Made by a program: the position numbers and the translations under genes. The notes beneath the pieces are model-generated. The model worked only from the letters and a program-made list of their open reading frames with translations. It did not search any database and had not been told where the DNA came from. Positions 48,851 through 57,873 of a stretch of 64,000 nucleotides of DNA are shown here, one piece after another (the stretch's first letter is position 1; the number at the start of each line of letters is the position of its first letter). Source of the stretch: Thauera terpenica 58Eu (lineage in GTDB: Bacteria; Pseudomonadota; Gammaproteobacteria; Burkholderiales; Rhodocyclaceae); assembly GCF_000443165.1 (NCBI RefSeq), contig NZ_ATJV01000103.1, positions 62,001-126,000 on the forward strand, written 5' to 3'.

Positions 48851-50836
48851 ATGTTCAAGAAAATACTGATTGCAAACCGCGGGGAAATCGCCTGCCGCGT
48901 CATCAAGACCGCCCGCAAGATGGGCATCGCCACCGTTGCCGTGTATTCGGAGGCGGACAAGGGCTCGCTGCATGTGGAACTCGCCGACGAAGGCGTGTGC
49001 ATCGGCCCGGCGGCCTCGAAAGAGTCCTACCTGGTGATGGACAAGATCATCGCCGCCTGCAAGCAGACCGGCGCTGAAGCGGTGCACCCGGGTTACGGCT
49101 TCCTGTCCGAGAACGCGGAGTTCTCGCGCCGGCTGGAAGAGGAAGGCATTGTCTTCATCGGCCCCAAGCACTACTCGGTCGGCAAGATGGGCGACAAGAT
49201 CGAGTCGAAGAAGCTGGCGATGGATGCGGGCGTCAATACCATCCCTGGCCACAACGAAGCCATCTCCGGCCCTGACGAGGCGGTGGAAATCGCCAGGAAG
49301 ATCGGCTACCCGGTGATGATCAAGGCTTCGGCCGGTGGTGGTGGCAAGGGTCTGCGCGTGGCGTATGACGACAAGGAGGCGCATGAGGGTTTCGCCGCCT
49401 GCGTGAACGAGGCGCGCAACAGCTTTGGCGATGATCGCGTGTTCATCGAGAAGTTCGTCGTCGAGCCCCGCCACATCGAGATCCAGGTCCTGGGCGACGC
49501 GCATGGCAACACCGTGTACCTGCACGAGCGCGAATGCTCGATCCAGCGTCGGCACCAGAAAGTGATCGAAGAGGCGCCCAGCCCCTTCATCGACCCCGCC
49601 ACACGCAAGGCCATGGGCGAGCAGGCCGTGGCTCTGGCGAAGGCGGTGAACTACGAGTCGGCCGGTACCGTCGAGTTTGTCGTGGGTGCCGACAAGAGCT
49701 TTTACTTCCTCGAGATGAACACCCGCCTGCAGGTGGAGCATCCGGTGACCGAGAACATCACCGGCATCGATCTCGTCGAGCAGATGATTCGCGTCGCTGC
49801 GGGCGAGAAACTGTCGTTCAAGCAGGAAGACATCAAGCTCGACGGTTGGTCGATGGAGTGCCGCATCAACGCCGAAGACCCCTTCCGTGGCTTTTTGCCC
49901 TCCACCGGTCGCCTGGTCAAGTTCCAGCCGCCGGCCGAAGGCGATGGCGTGCGCGTCGACACTGGCGTGCACGAAGGTGGCGAGATCTCGATGTTCTACG
50001 ACTCGATGATCGCCAAGCTGATCGTGCACGGCACGGATCGGCAGGACGCCATCCGCCGCATGCGCGATGCGCTCAACGCCTTCGTCATCCGCGGCATCAG
50101 CTCGAACATCCCCTTCCAGGCGGCGCTGCTGCAGCATCCGCGCTTCTGCTCGGGCAACTTCAACACCGGCTTCATTGCCGAGGAGTACCCGGACGGTTTC
50201 GACGTCTCGATGGTGCCCTACGAAGACCCGGCGCTGCTCGCCGCGGTGGCGACCTTTGCCCGCATGCGCTACATCGAGCGTGCGGTGCAGATCGAAGGTC
50301 AGCTCGCCGGGCACGGCCGCAAGGTGTCCAGCGAGTGGGTGGTGGTCATGGGCAACAAGCACTACGCGCTGACCAGCCAGCCGATCGAGGGTGGTCTTGC
50401 CGTCACCCACGAGGGCAAGACCTACAACATCGTGTCGAACTGGGTTTTCGGCGAGCTCTTGTTTACCGGCACGGTCAACGGTGCGCCGATAAATCTGCAG
50501 ATCGAGCGTCGTGGCCTGCGCTACCGTATTTCGCACTTCGGCCTGCAGGTCGAGCCCATCGTGATGACGGTACGGGCGGCCTATCTGTTGTCCTTGATGC
50601 CCGAGAAGCTGCCGCCCGACATGTCGAAGTTCCTGCTCTCGCCGATGCCGGGTCTGCTGCGCGAGATTGCGGTGACCGAGGGTCAGGAAGTGAAGGCGGG
50701 CGAGAAGCTCGCCGTGATCGAGGCGATGAAGATGGAGAACCTGCTCAGGGCCGAGCAGGATGGCAAGGTGAAGTCAATTGTCGCCACGCCTGGCGCCAGC
50801 CTGGCAGTCGACGAGGTGATCATCGAGTTCGAGTGA
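48851..50836 (+). CDS. pccA: propionyl-CoA carboxylase alpha subunit (biotin carboxylase/BCCP)
   Basis: 661-aa biotin-dependent subunit. Biotin-carboxylase domain at about 1-450 (ILIANRGEIACRVIKTARKM, ASAGGGGKGLRVA ATP-grasp, EMNTRLQVEHPVTE), a linker (BT) domain, and a C-terminal biotin carrier domain with EAMKMEN, biotinyl Lys about 627. Pairs with pccB 22 bp upstream to make (S)-methylmalonyl-CoA. AGGA before ATG 48851. Double hairpin terminator follows. Confidence 0.95.
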   Translation: MFKKILIANRGEIACRVIKTARKMGIATVAVYSEADKGSLHVELADEGVCIGPAASKESYLVMDKIIAACKQTGAEAVHPGYGFLSENAEFSRRLEEEGIVFIGPKHYSVGKMGDKIESKKLAMDAGVNTIPGHNEAISGPDEAVEIARKIGYPVMIKASAGGGGKGLRVAYDDKEAHEGFAACVNEARNSFGDDRVFIEKFVVEPRHIEIQVLGDAHGNTVYLHERECSIQRRHQKVIEEAPSPFIDPATRKAMGEQAVALAKAVNYESAGTVEFVVGADKSFYFLEMNTRLQVEHPVTENITGIDLVEQMIRVAAGEKLSFKQEDIKLDGWSMECRINAEDPFRGFLPSTGRLVKFQPPAEGDGVRVDTGVHEGGEISMFYDSMIAKLIVHGTDRQDAIRRMRDALNAFVIRGISSNIPFQAALLQHPRFCSGNFNTGFIAEEYPDGFDVSMVPYEDPALLAAVATFARMRYIERAVQIEGQLAGHGRKVSSEWVVVMGNKHYALTSQPIEGGLAVTHEGKTYNIVSNWVFGELLFTGTVNGAPINLQIERRGLRYRISHFGLQVEPIVMTVRAAYLLSLMPEKLPPDMSKFLLSPMPGLLREIAVTEGQEVKAGEKLAVIEAMKMENLLRAEQDGKVKSIVATPGASLAVDEVIIEFE

Positions 50837-50875
50837 TCGGATCCGATCAACACTTTCATTCGATGGCAAGAGAAG

Positions 50876-50939
50876 CCCGGGCGTGATGCCCGGGTGTCTG
50901 TCGAATCGACGGGTCTGCGCAAGCAGGCCCGTTTTTTTT
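50876..50939 (+). terminator. tandem hairpin terminator after pccA
   Basis: CCCGGGC-GTGAT-GCCCGGG (50876-50894) is followed by a 10-bp stem (50909-50918 with 50923-50932) capped by a GCAA tetraloop and a run of eight Ts. It ends the mcm-meaB-pccB-pccA transcript. Confidence 0.88.
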
Positions 50940-50984
50940 CAGGGCTGCTGCTTCAAGACGGAGCCAGGCTTGGGCTCCACGTTC

Positions 50985-51221
50985 TCAAGTGCGCTCGTTC
51001 CAGTAATTGTTTGCCGCGGCAACGGTCTGGAAGTTGGTTGCGACGACCTGTGACACCGCCGTCAGGCTGTCGGCGTTGTTGGCATAGTCATCCCTCAGTT
51101 TCTGGCGGACTTCATCGGATGGCTGGGTGTATTTGATACCCATTCGAGAAAGCTTGATGGCGAGCTCATAGCCTTCTTGAGGGGTGGCTGTTTTCAGGGT
51201 GCTGAGCCAGAGGTCGGACAT
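50985..51221 (-). CDS. conserved-looking small hypothetical protein (78 aa)
   Basis: 78-aa cytosolic, helical-looking protein beginning MSDLWLSTLKTATPQEGYEL and ending NYWNERT, with no Cys, no signal and no TM helix. AAGGAGAACCCC gives an excellent RBS before ATG 51221. Family not recognised. It is divergent from the KamA-like radical SAM gene across a 426-bp promoter region. It converges on the pccA terminator. It may be a partner of the enzyme, but there is no direct evidence. Confidence 0.65.
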   Translation of the reverse strand: MSDLWLSTLKTATPQEGYELAIKLSRMGIKYTQPSDEVRQKLRDDYANNADSLTAVSQVVATNFQTVAAANNYWNERT

Positions 51222-51647
51222 GGGGTTCTCCTTGAGGTGTGACTGAATGCGGGAAAAGCGGCGCTGTTGAGACTCGGGCAGGATACCGCATGCCGCTCCT
51301 GGATTCCCGTCCTGGGGCTGTTGCTGGATCCGCTCATGAGTTGCAGCTGCGCTCAAGCCAGGGTTCGGCAGGGCATGGCCGTGGAGTGCCTTCGGAACCA
51401 AATTACCCGGCGAGTACTCATATTTGCACAAATTCAGTTTGTGAAATACCATGCGCCCACCTCTACCAAGGCCCCGGAAACGGGTGCATTGCAGTCCGGG
51501 CCCGGCGCATCCCTGCGCCGCCGGATGATTTTCCCGCTTGGCTGACAACCGTCCGACCCGATCCATGTGCATCCGGTCACCGAGCTGTGGGCGCCGCCTT
51601 CCCGGCCTTGCCGCAATACGCCAAGCCAGACCATAAGGAGACGAACC
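51222..51647. other. 426-bp divergent intergenic region before the KamA-like gene
   Basis: No convincing ORF or RNA. The centre (about 51400-51465) is AT-richer than its surroundings and contains an inverted repeat at 51427-51443; promoters for both flanking genes probably lie here. No lysine-riboswitch pattern was recognised. Confidence 0.5.
51427..51443. promoter_or_regulatory. CACAAA-N5-TTTGTG inverted repeat, candidate operator
   Basis: Perfect 6-base arms separated by TTCAG in the AT-rich centre of the divergent region between the 78-aa gene and the KamA-like gene. Possible binding site for a dimeric regulator; regulator unknown. Confidence 0.35.
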
Positions 51648-53051
51648 ATGAATGCTCAAGTGAAAGCGAAAGCACTCAAGCCGCTGTGGAGGATCGAGAA
51701 CGCTGCGCAGGCGGTTTTCGATCCCGTGCCGTTCAAGGTCTACACCCAGCGTGACCTCGAACGTATCCCCCAACTCGAGAATCTGCCCGCCGAACAGCGC
51801 TTCGAGATGAAGGTGGTGGCCTCGGTGTTGCCCTTCCGGGTCAATCAGTACGTCATCGACGAGCTCATCGACTGGAGCAACATCCCCGCCGATCCCATCT
51901 TTCAGCTCACCTTCCCGCAGCGTGGCATGCTGGCGCCCGAGCACTTCGAGCGCATCGCCACTCTGTTGCGTGAGGGTGCCGACAAGGTCGAGCTGGAACA
52001 GGCCGTCAGCGAAGTGCGCATGGAACTCAATCCGCACCCGGCCGACCAGATGGAAATGAACATGCCGCGTGACGAGGACGGCGCGCGCCTGGACGGCATC
52101 CAGCACAAGTACCGTGAAACGGTGCTGTTCTTCCCCAGCCAGGGGCAGACCTGTCACAGCTACTGCACCTTCTGTTTCCGCTGGGCGCAGTTCGTGGGTG
52201 ACAAGGAGCTGCGCATCGCATCCTCAGAAGCTGGCGCGCTGCACGAGCATCTGCGCCGCAACACCGATGTCACCGATGTGTTGTTCACCGGTGGCGACCC
52301 CATGGTGATGAAGACGCGCCACCTGCGTGATTACCTCGAGCCCTTGCTGCAGCCCGAGTTTGACCACGTTCAGACGATCCGCATCGGCTCCAAGGCATTG
52401 ACCTTCTGGCCGCACCGCTTTCTGGGTGCAGAGGACGCCGATGATCTGATGCAGTTGCTCACCCAGCTCGTCGAGGCGGGCAAGCATGTGGCGCTGATGG
52501 CGCACTACAACCACTGGAAGGAGCTGGACACCGAGGCTGCACAGGCTGCGATCCGCCGCGTGCGTAGCACCGGCGCGGTGATCCGTGCCCAGGGCCCGCT
52601 GCTGGCGCATATCAACGACGACCCTGCAGTGTGGGCAAAGATGTGGAAGCTGCAGGTCAAGCTTGGCATCGTGCCCTACTACATGTTCGCCGAGCGTGAC
52701 ACGGGCGCGCGCGCCTATTTCGAAGTGCCGCTGGCGCGCGCCTGGGAGATCTACCGCGAAGCGATGCAGCAGGTGTCTGGCCTGGCGCGCACCGCGCGTG
52801 GCCCGAGCATGAGCGCCAGCCCGGGCAAGGTCGAAATCCAGGGTGTGGCCGAGATCGCGGGCGAGAAGGTCTTCGTGCTGCGTTTCATCCAGGGGCGCAA
52901 CCCGGACTGGGTGCAGCGCCCGTTCTTTGCCAAATATGACGAACAGGCCACCTGGCTCCATCACCTGAAGCCGGCCTTCGGCGAGCAGAAGTGGTTCTGG
53001 GAGGATGAGTACGAAACGCTTCGCGACGACAAGCTCGCGCTCGCGGACTGA
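51648..53051 (+). CDS. KamA-family radical SAM/PLP aminomutase-like enzyme
   Basis: 467-aa radical SAM protein of the lysine 2,3-aminomutase family. The [4Fe-4S]-SAM motif CHSYCTFC is at 169-176, TGGDPMVM follows, and ASPGK (Lys394) aligns with the PLP-lysine PGGGGK motif of clostridial KamA. However, these are the only three Cys in the protein, so the C-terminal zinc-binding Cys of clostridial KamA are missing. The Asp before the PLP motif is Ser, and HFRTP reads YFEVP. The substrate is therefore probably not lysine. AAGGAG before ATG 51648. Stand-alone gene beside a VOC protein. Confidence 0.8.
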   Translation: MNAQVKAKALKPLWRIENAAQAVFDPVPFKVYTQRDLERIPQLENLPAEQRFEMKVVASVLPFRVNQYVIDELIDWSNIPADPIFQLTFPQRGMLAPEHFERIATLLREGADKVELEQAVSEVRMELNPHPADQMEMNMPRDEDGARLDGIQHKYRETVLFFPSQGQTCHSYCTFCFRWAQFVGDKELRIASSEAGALHEHLRRNTDVTDVLFTGGDPMVMKTRHLRDYLEPLLQPEFDHVQTIRIGSKALTFWPHRFLGAEDADDLMQLLTQLVEAGKHVALMAHYNHWKELDTEAAQAAIRRVRSTGAVIRAQGPLLAHINDDPAVWAKMWKLQVKLGIVPYYMFAERDTGARAYFEVPLARAWEIYREAMQQVSGLARTARGPSMSASPGKVEIQGVAEIAGEKVFVLRFIQGRNPDWVQRPFFAKYDEQATWLHHLKPAFGEQKWFWEDEYETLRDDKLALAD

Positions 53052-53083
53052 GCGCGGCGCCGACCTTGTCGGTCGGCGAAGTT

Positions 53084-53123
53084 GAAAAGCCAGGGGCACG
53101 CCGCAGCAGGCCTGCCCCTGGCT
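53084..53123 (-). terminator. terminator of the VOC gene (minus strand)
   Basis: AGCCAGGGGCA (53088-53098) and TGCCCCTGGCT (53113-53123) form an 11-bp stem. Read on the minus strand it is followed by TTTTC, so it ends the leftward VOC transcript; it may also limit read-through from the KamA-like gene. Confidence 0.75.
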
Positions 53124-53131
53124 TCAGGGGG

Positions 53132-53611
53132 TCAGCTGGCGGCGAGTCTAGCGAAAGCCTCGACCACCTCGGGCGGCGCCTGTACCAGTTCCACCAGCAC
53201 GCCTTCGCCACCGATGGGGAATTCCTCATTGCCCTTGGGGTGCAGGAAGGTGATGTCGAAACCCGCTGCGCCGCGCCGGATGCCGCCGGGCGCAAAGCGC
53301 ACGCCATTGGCGCTGAGCCATTGCACGGCCTGGGGCAGATCGTCCACCCACAGGCCGACGTGGTTGAGCGGAGTGGTGTGCACCGCCGGCTTCTTCTCGG
53401 GGTCGAGCGGCTGCATCAGGTCAACTTCAACCTTGAACGGGCCGCTGCCGAGCGCGCAGATGTCCTCGTCGACGTTCTCGCGTTCGGAGACGAAATTGCC
53501 GGTGACTTCGAGGCCCAGCATGTCGACCCACAGGGTCTTGAGTCTTTCCTTGCTCGGGCCGCCGATGGCGATCTGCTGAATGCCGAGGATCTTGAAGGGG
53601 CGCTGGGACAT
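53132..53611 (-). CDS. VOC-fold protein, candidate methylmalonyl-CoA epimerase
   Basis: 159-aa vicinal-oxygen-chelate protein with two beta-alpha-beta-beta-beta modules: [19 protein letters not shown] and [19 protein letters not shown]. Metal-ligand-like His (LNHVGLWV) and Glu residues ([24 protein letters not shown]) are present. VOC proteins include glyoxalase I and methylmalonyl-CoA epimerase. Because PCC makes the S-isomer and the mutase needs the R-isomer, an epimerase is needed, and this is the only candidate in the window. Specificity cannot be proven from sequence. Confidence 0.75.
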   Translation of the reverse strand: MSQRPFKILGIQQIAIGGPSKERLKTLWVDMLGLEVTGNFVSERENVDEDICALGSGPFKVEVDLMQPLDPEKKPAVHTTPLNHVGLWVDDLPQAVQWLSANGVRFAPGGIRRGAAGFDITFLHPKGNEEFPIGGEGVLVELVQAPPEVVEAFARLAAS

Positions 53612-53655
53612 GGTCAGTGTTCCTGTTGGGTGGCGATAGGGGTCAATAACCCGTG

Positions 53656-53661
53656 ATTATA
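53656..53661 (-). promoter_or_regulatory. -10-like TATAAT upstream of the VOC gene
   Basis: A perfect TATAAT on the minus strand lies 45 bp before the VOC start, with a GCATGC repeat (53676-53693) further upstream. No good -35 is visible, so the promoter may need an activator. Confidence 0.35.
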
Positions 53662-53725
53662 ACGAGCCGACCCCGCATGCGTGCCCGCATGCCTTGGGTC
53701 GTAGGCCTTGAGTCGCGGCGAGCGC

Positions 53726-54454
53726 TCAAACCCACTCGACCTGGCTGGAGAACAGGTAGCCGGCACCGTACACGGTCTTGATCAGGCGCGGGTTCTGTGG
53801 ATCGTCGTCGAGCTTGCGGCGCAGGCGCGAGATGCGCACGTCTATGCTGCGGTCGAAGGGGTCGACATCGCGCTCGCCGAGGAGCTGTTCGCGCGACAGG
53901 ATCTTGTTCGGGCGGCGCAACAAGGTGGCGAGCAGGCCGGCTTCGGCTGCTGACAGGCTCAATTCGCGCCCATCCGGGGCGGTGAGGGCGTGGCGGCTGC
54001 TGTCGAAAACCCAGCCCGCGAAGCGCGCGCTGCTGCGCTCGCTCACCGCTTCGGGGATGGCGGCGCGCTGATAGCGGCGCAGGATGGAGCGCACGCGAGC
54101 GACGAGTTCGCGCGGCTCGAAAGGCTTCACGATGTAATCGTCGGCGCCCAGCTCCAGCCCGAGCACGCGGTCGGTGAGCTCGTTGCGCCCGGTCAGGATC
54201 AGTACCGCGCACGGCGTGCCGTCCTGCAACTCGCGCACCACCTGCATGCCGTCCATGTCGGGCAGGCCCAGGTCGACGATGCACAGGTCAGGGCTTGCGC
54301 TGTGCGCACGGGCGAGAAATTCGCGGCCGGTGCGCAGGTGTTCGCAGCGAAAACCGTATTCGGTGAGGCTGGCGCAGATCAGGCGGGCAATGTCGGGTTC
54401 GTCCTCGAGGACGAAGATCACCGGTGTTTGCGGATGAGGGGCGGTCATCCTCAT
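53726..54454 (-). CDS. OmpR-family response regulator
   Basis: 242-aa regulator. Receiver domain at about 10-125 with phospho-acceptor Asp61 (LCIVDLGLPDMDGM) and switch Lys (DDYIVKPFEPRELV). C-terminal winged helix (about 145-238) with RSIDVRISRLRRKL and RLIKTVYGAGYLF. The ATG overlaps the kinase stop (ATGA), so the pair is co-translated. Target genes unknown; VOC and the KamA-like gene are close. Confidence 0.93.
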   Translation of the reverse strand: MRMTAPHPQTPVIFVLEDEPDIARLICASLTEYGFRCEHLRTGREFLARAHSASPDLCIVDLGLPDMDGMQVVRELQDGTPCAVLILTGRNELTDRVLGLELGADDYIVKPFEPRELVARVRSILRRYQRAAIPEAVSERSSARFAGWVFDSSRHALTAPDGRELSLSAAEAGLLATLLRRPNKILSREQLLGERDVDPFDRSIDVRISRLRRKLDDDPQNPRLIKTVYGAGYLFSSQVEWV

Positions 54455-56514
54455 GGGGTGGAGGCCTCCGTGTTGGCGTCCTGCGGCAACAAGGCGCGCA
54501 GTGCGGCGACAAGCGCGGGTGGATCGAAGGGTTTGCGTAGAACGGGGATGGCGGCAAGGGTGGCGTCGGCTTCCACTGCCGCACGCGTGTAGCCGGTGAG
54601 CAGCAAGATCGGCAGGCTGGGACGAAGCAGGCGCGCGCGCTGCGCGAGTTCATGGCCATTGAGGCCGCCGGGCATCACGGTGTCAGTGAGCAGCACGGCA
54701 ATATCGTCGATGTTCTCGAGCAGCGCCAGCGCCTCCACCCCGTCGGCAGCTTCAAGCACGGCGCAGCCCAGGGTGGTGAGCTGCATGCGGATCACCTTGC
54801 GTACTTCGGGTTCGTCCTCCACCAGTAGTACTGGCCCCTTGATCTGCGGGCAATGGCCGGGTGTTTGTTCAGCGATCATGGGGACGGCGCTTGCAGGCTG
54901 TGCCGCCGGCAGCACGAAGCGCACGCTGGTGCCTTTGCCCGGCGTGCTGAGGAGGCGGATGTTGCCACCCGATTGACGCACGAAGCCGTACACCATGGAC
55001 AAGCCCAGGCCGCTGCCGTCGCCGAAAGGCTTGGTGGTGAAGAAGGGTTCGAACACGCGGGCGAGCACGGCGGCTTCGATACCCTGACCGGTGTCGCTGA
55101 CGTCGATCTGTACGTAGTCGCCCGCGGCCACCTCACCCAGGCGTGCGAGTGCAGGTGCGAGGCTGCGCGCACGCAGGGTGATGGTCAGCGTGCCGCCCGC
55201 AGGCATGGCGTCGCGGGCGTTGAGGGCGAGATTCAGGATGGCATTTTCGAGCTGATGCGGGTCGGCCATGGCGTAGAGCGCGCCCTCGGGCAGGCGCAGG
55301 CGCACGTCGATGGTCTCGCCCAGCGTGCGCATCAGGAGCTGGCTCATGTTGCGCACCAGTTCACACACTTCAATGGCACGCGGCTCCAGGCTCTGATGGC
55401 GCGAAAAGCTGAGCAGTCGGCGAATGAGTTCGGCGCCGCGCCGTGCGGCATGGAGCGAAGGCTCGACGTACTGGGCGTGGGCGCTGTCTTCTCCCAGCCT
55501 GTCCTGCAGCGCCGACAGGTTGCCGATGATGATGGTGAGCAGGTTGTTGAAGTCGTGGGCGAGGCCGCCGGTGAGCTGGCCGACGGCCTCCATTTTCTGC
55601 GCCTGTACCAGGGCCGCCTGACTTGCCTTCTGCTCGGTGATGTCGATCGACATCACGAAATAGCCGCGAAAACCGCCCTCGAGCGAGACGTCGGGCACCA
55701 CCACGCTGCGTGCATGGACCGTATGTCCATCGGCGTTCTTGCGCGCATATTCATAGCTGACGCGCTCGCCCTGCTCGGCTTCGCTCAGATGGGGCGAGAC
55801 CATGGCATAGGCTTCGTCGCCGAAGACCTCAAGGATGGAGCGCCCGACGATGCTCTCCTTGCTCAGGCCGAACCACTGCGCGTAGGCGCGATTGGCGAAG
55901 CGGTAACGGCGGCCGGCATCGACGTGGGCGATCATCGCCGGGATGGCGTCGAGGATGAGGCGCAGGCGTCCTTCGGAGAGTCTGAGCGCGCCGGCGATCT
56001 GGTCGATCTCGCGGTTGGCCTGCTCGAGTTCGGCGGTGCGCTCGCGCACGCGTGCTTCGAGCTGCGCGTTGTGCTCCTGGATCATCGCTTCGGCGCGGCG
56101 TTGCTCGGTGATGTCGGTCCACAGCGAGACGAAACCCAGGTTCGGAATCGGCACGCCGCGCACCGCCAGCATGCGGCCATTGGGTCGCATGCGCTCGACG
56201 TAGTGGGGCTGAAAGGAGCGTGCGGAAGCCATGCGCGCGGCGATCAGTTTCTCCACGTCGCCTGCGCCGTACTCGCCGCGTTCGGCATTGAAGCGCACGA
56301 AGGCCTCGAAGGGCGTGCCCACCTTGACCAGGGACTCGGGAAAGTCGAGCAGGCGCAGCATCGCCTTGTTCCAGGTCACCAGCTTGGGGGTGGCGTCAAA
56401 CACCGCAATGGCCTGATCGAGCAGGTCCAGCCCGGCCATCAGCAGGTCATCACGCCGGCGCTGCTCGGGCGAGAGTGCGGGTTGGTAGGGGTTGCTGTCG
56501 GCTACCTTTGCCAT
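54451..56514 (-). CDS. hybrid sensor histidine kinase (PAS-PAS-HisKA-HATPase-REC)
   Basis: 687-aa cytosolic hybrid kinase without TM helices. PAS1 (about 25-135) and a coiled coil (140-180) precede PAS2 (about 180-295). HisKA follows with phospho-His320 ([11 protein letters not shown]), then HATPase_c ([31 protein letters not shown]) and a C-terminal receiver (about 560-680, [10 protein letters not shown]). A soluble PAS input suggests an internal signal such as redox state or a small metabolite. It phosphorylates its own receiver and probably the OmpR-type regulator downstream. Confidence 0.92.
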   Translation of the reverse strand: MAKVADSNPYQPALSPEQRRRDDLLMAGLDLLDQAIAVFDATPKLVTWNKAMLRLLDFPESLVKVGTPFEAFVRFNAERGEYGAGDVEKLIAARMASARSFQPHYVERMRPNGRMLAVRGVPIPNLGFVSLWTDITEQRRAEAMIQEHNAQLEARVRERTAELEQANREIDQIAGALRLSEGRLRLILDAIPAMIAHVDAGRRYRFANRAYAQWFGLSKESIVGRSILEVFGDEAYAMVSPHLSEAEQGERVSYEYARKNADGHTVHARSVVVPDVSLEGGFRGYFVMSIDITEQKASQAALVQAQKMEAVGQLTGGLAHDFNNLLTIIIGNLSALQDRLGEDSAHAQYVEPSLHAARRGAELIRRLLSFSRHQSLEPRAIEVCELVRNMSQLLMRTLGETIDVRLRLPEGALYAMADPHQLENAILNLALNARDAMPAGGTLTITLRARSLAPALARLGEVAAGDYVQIDVSDTGQGIEAAVLARVFEPFFTTKPFGDGSGLGLSMVYGFVRQSGGNIRLLSTPGKGTSVRFVLPAAQPASAVPMIAEQTPGHCPQIKGPVLLVEDEPEVRKVIRMQLTTLGCAVLEAADGVEALALLENIDDIAVLLTDTVMPGGLNGHELAQRARLLRPSLPILLLTGYTRAAVEADATLAAIPVLRKPFDPPALVAALRALLPQDANTEASTP

Positions 56515-56610
56515 GGGGCGGGAGTCTCCCGTTGTTGGTGGCTGTCACCGGTGGATCCTTGCACGGATGGCGTGCCCCCGGTCTGAGCCAAGTCACGGTT
56601 CGGCGCGGAG

Positions 56611-57732
56611 CTACCGCCCATCCATCGGCGCGGCTCTCGTCCCTGATCCGTCATGGCGTGCCGCGAGCTGGGCGCGGAACTGCTCCGGTGACATGCCTGA
56701 CCAGGCGACAAAGGCGCGATAGAAGGTGGAGGTGTCAGCATAACCGAGGTCGGCGGCAAGCTCGGCGATGGGCTGGGCGGTCTTGGTCAGGCGCGCGTAG
56801 GCGATGTCGCGCCGGGTGGCCTCCTTGATGCGGCGAAAGCTCGAGCCTTCTTCTTCCAGGCGCCGGTGCAGCGTGCGGGTGGACAGGTGGATGTGGCGGG
56901 CGACGTCGTCGATGGACAGATTGGTGGGCAGGGCGGCACGCAGCAGATCGCGTACGCGCAGCACCATCTCGCGGTCGCGGCGGTAGAGCATAGAGATGCG
57001 GCCGGGGGCGTCCTCAAGGAAACGTCCAAGGGCGGCGTCGTCGCGTCGGATCGGCAGTTCGAGCAGGTTGTCGCGAAAGCGCGCGAGCAAGGTGTCGCCC
57101 TCGAAGCTCGAGTGCTCGGTGTACACCAGGGCGTAGTCGTCCGCGTGGGCCGGGCGCGGATAAGGGAAGCGCACGCTGTCGAGGGCGATGCCGCGGCCGA
57201 CGAACCAGCACGCAACACCGTGTATCAGCCGCAGCAACCATTCGAAGGCGAACACCCGTGCCGGATCCGCAGGGTCGCCGAAGCGGGCTGAGGTTTCGGC
57301 GATCTCGAGCTCGGCGCGGTTGCCATTGCGCCGCACCGACAGCGCCAGGTCGGGCAGCACGATGCGCAGAAAGCGGCTGGCGCGAGCGAGCGCCTCGTCC
57401 AGGGTGTGCGCACCGAGCATGCCGCGACACAGGAACTCGAAGCTGCCCAGGGGCATGGGCTGCGGGAAGAGGCCGAAAGCCTCGTCACCGAGCTCGGCGA
57501 TGATGCGGTTGTAGAGCACCGCGTAGCGTTTCACCGGAATGCGGCTGGCGGACTCTGCAAGGCTGATGCCGCTGGCAGCGAGCAGTGGCCTCGGGTCATG
57601 CTGCAGACGATACAGCCCGGAGAGCATCCCATCCACGAATCCCTTTGCCACCGTGGCATGATGGCGTGGCCGGTGGCGGGGGACGTGGCGAGCGGTGGTG
57701 GTGGTGGGCGATGTGTTTGCGTCCTTGTTCAC
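56611..57732 (-). CDS. AraC-family transcriptional regulator
   Basis: About 373 aa, of the OruR/ArgR-like (Arabinose_bd) subgroup. The N-terminal ligand domain is at about 30-230 (GMLSGLYRLQHDPRPLLAASGI) and the C-terminal double HTH at about 265-360 (LSIDDVARHIHLSTRTLHRRLEEEG, LAADLGYADTSTFYRAFVAWSGMSPEQFR). GTG 57732 is spaced correctly from AAGGAG; the GTG at 57741 is too close. Divergent from icmF, so it is a likely regulator of that gene. Confidence 0.88.
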   Translation of the reverse strand: MNKDANTSPTTTTARHVPRHRPRHHATVAKGFVDGMLSGLYRLQHDPRPLLAASGISLAESASRIPVKRYAVLYNRIIAELGDEAFGLFPQPMPLGSFEFLCRGMLGAHTLDEALARASRFLRIVLPDLALSVRRNGNRAELEIAETSARFGDPADPARVFAFEWLLRLIHGVACWFVGRGIALDSVRFPYPRPAHADDYALVYTEHSSFEGDTLLARFRDNLLELPIRRDDAALGRFLEDAPGRISMLYRRDREMVLRVRDLLRAALPTNLSIDDVARHIHLSTRTLHRRLEEEGSSFRRIKEATRRDIAYARLTKTAQPIAELAADLGYADTSTFYRAFVAWSGMSPEQFRAQLAARHDGSGTRAAPMDGR

Positions 57733-57873
57733 CCGGCGCACTCCTTGTTTCCCGATATTGGCGGATTTTGCATGATGGACGTCGGCAAGCGCAATGGCAA
57801 AGCGGCTTGCCTGCTTTTAGTATGGAACGCATAACAGCACGACCACCTTCAACTCGTCCGGGGGAAGACCGAC

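Noticed and set aside
53058-53079. CGCCGAC/GTCGGCG hairpin after the KamA-like gene as a terminator
   Set aside because: No T tract follows on the plus strand; termination more likely involves the stronger stem at 53088-53123.
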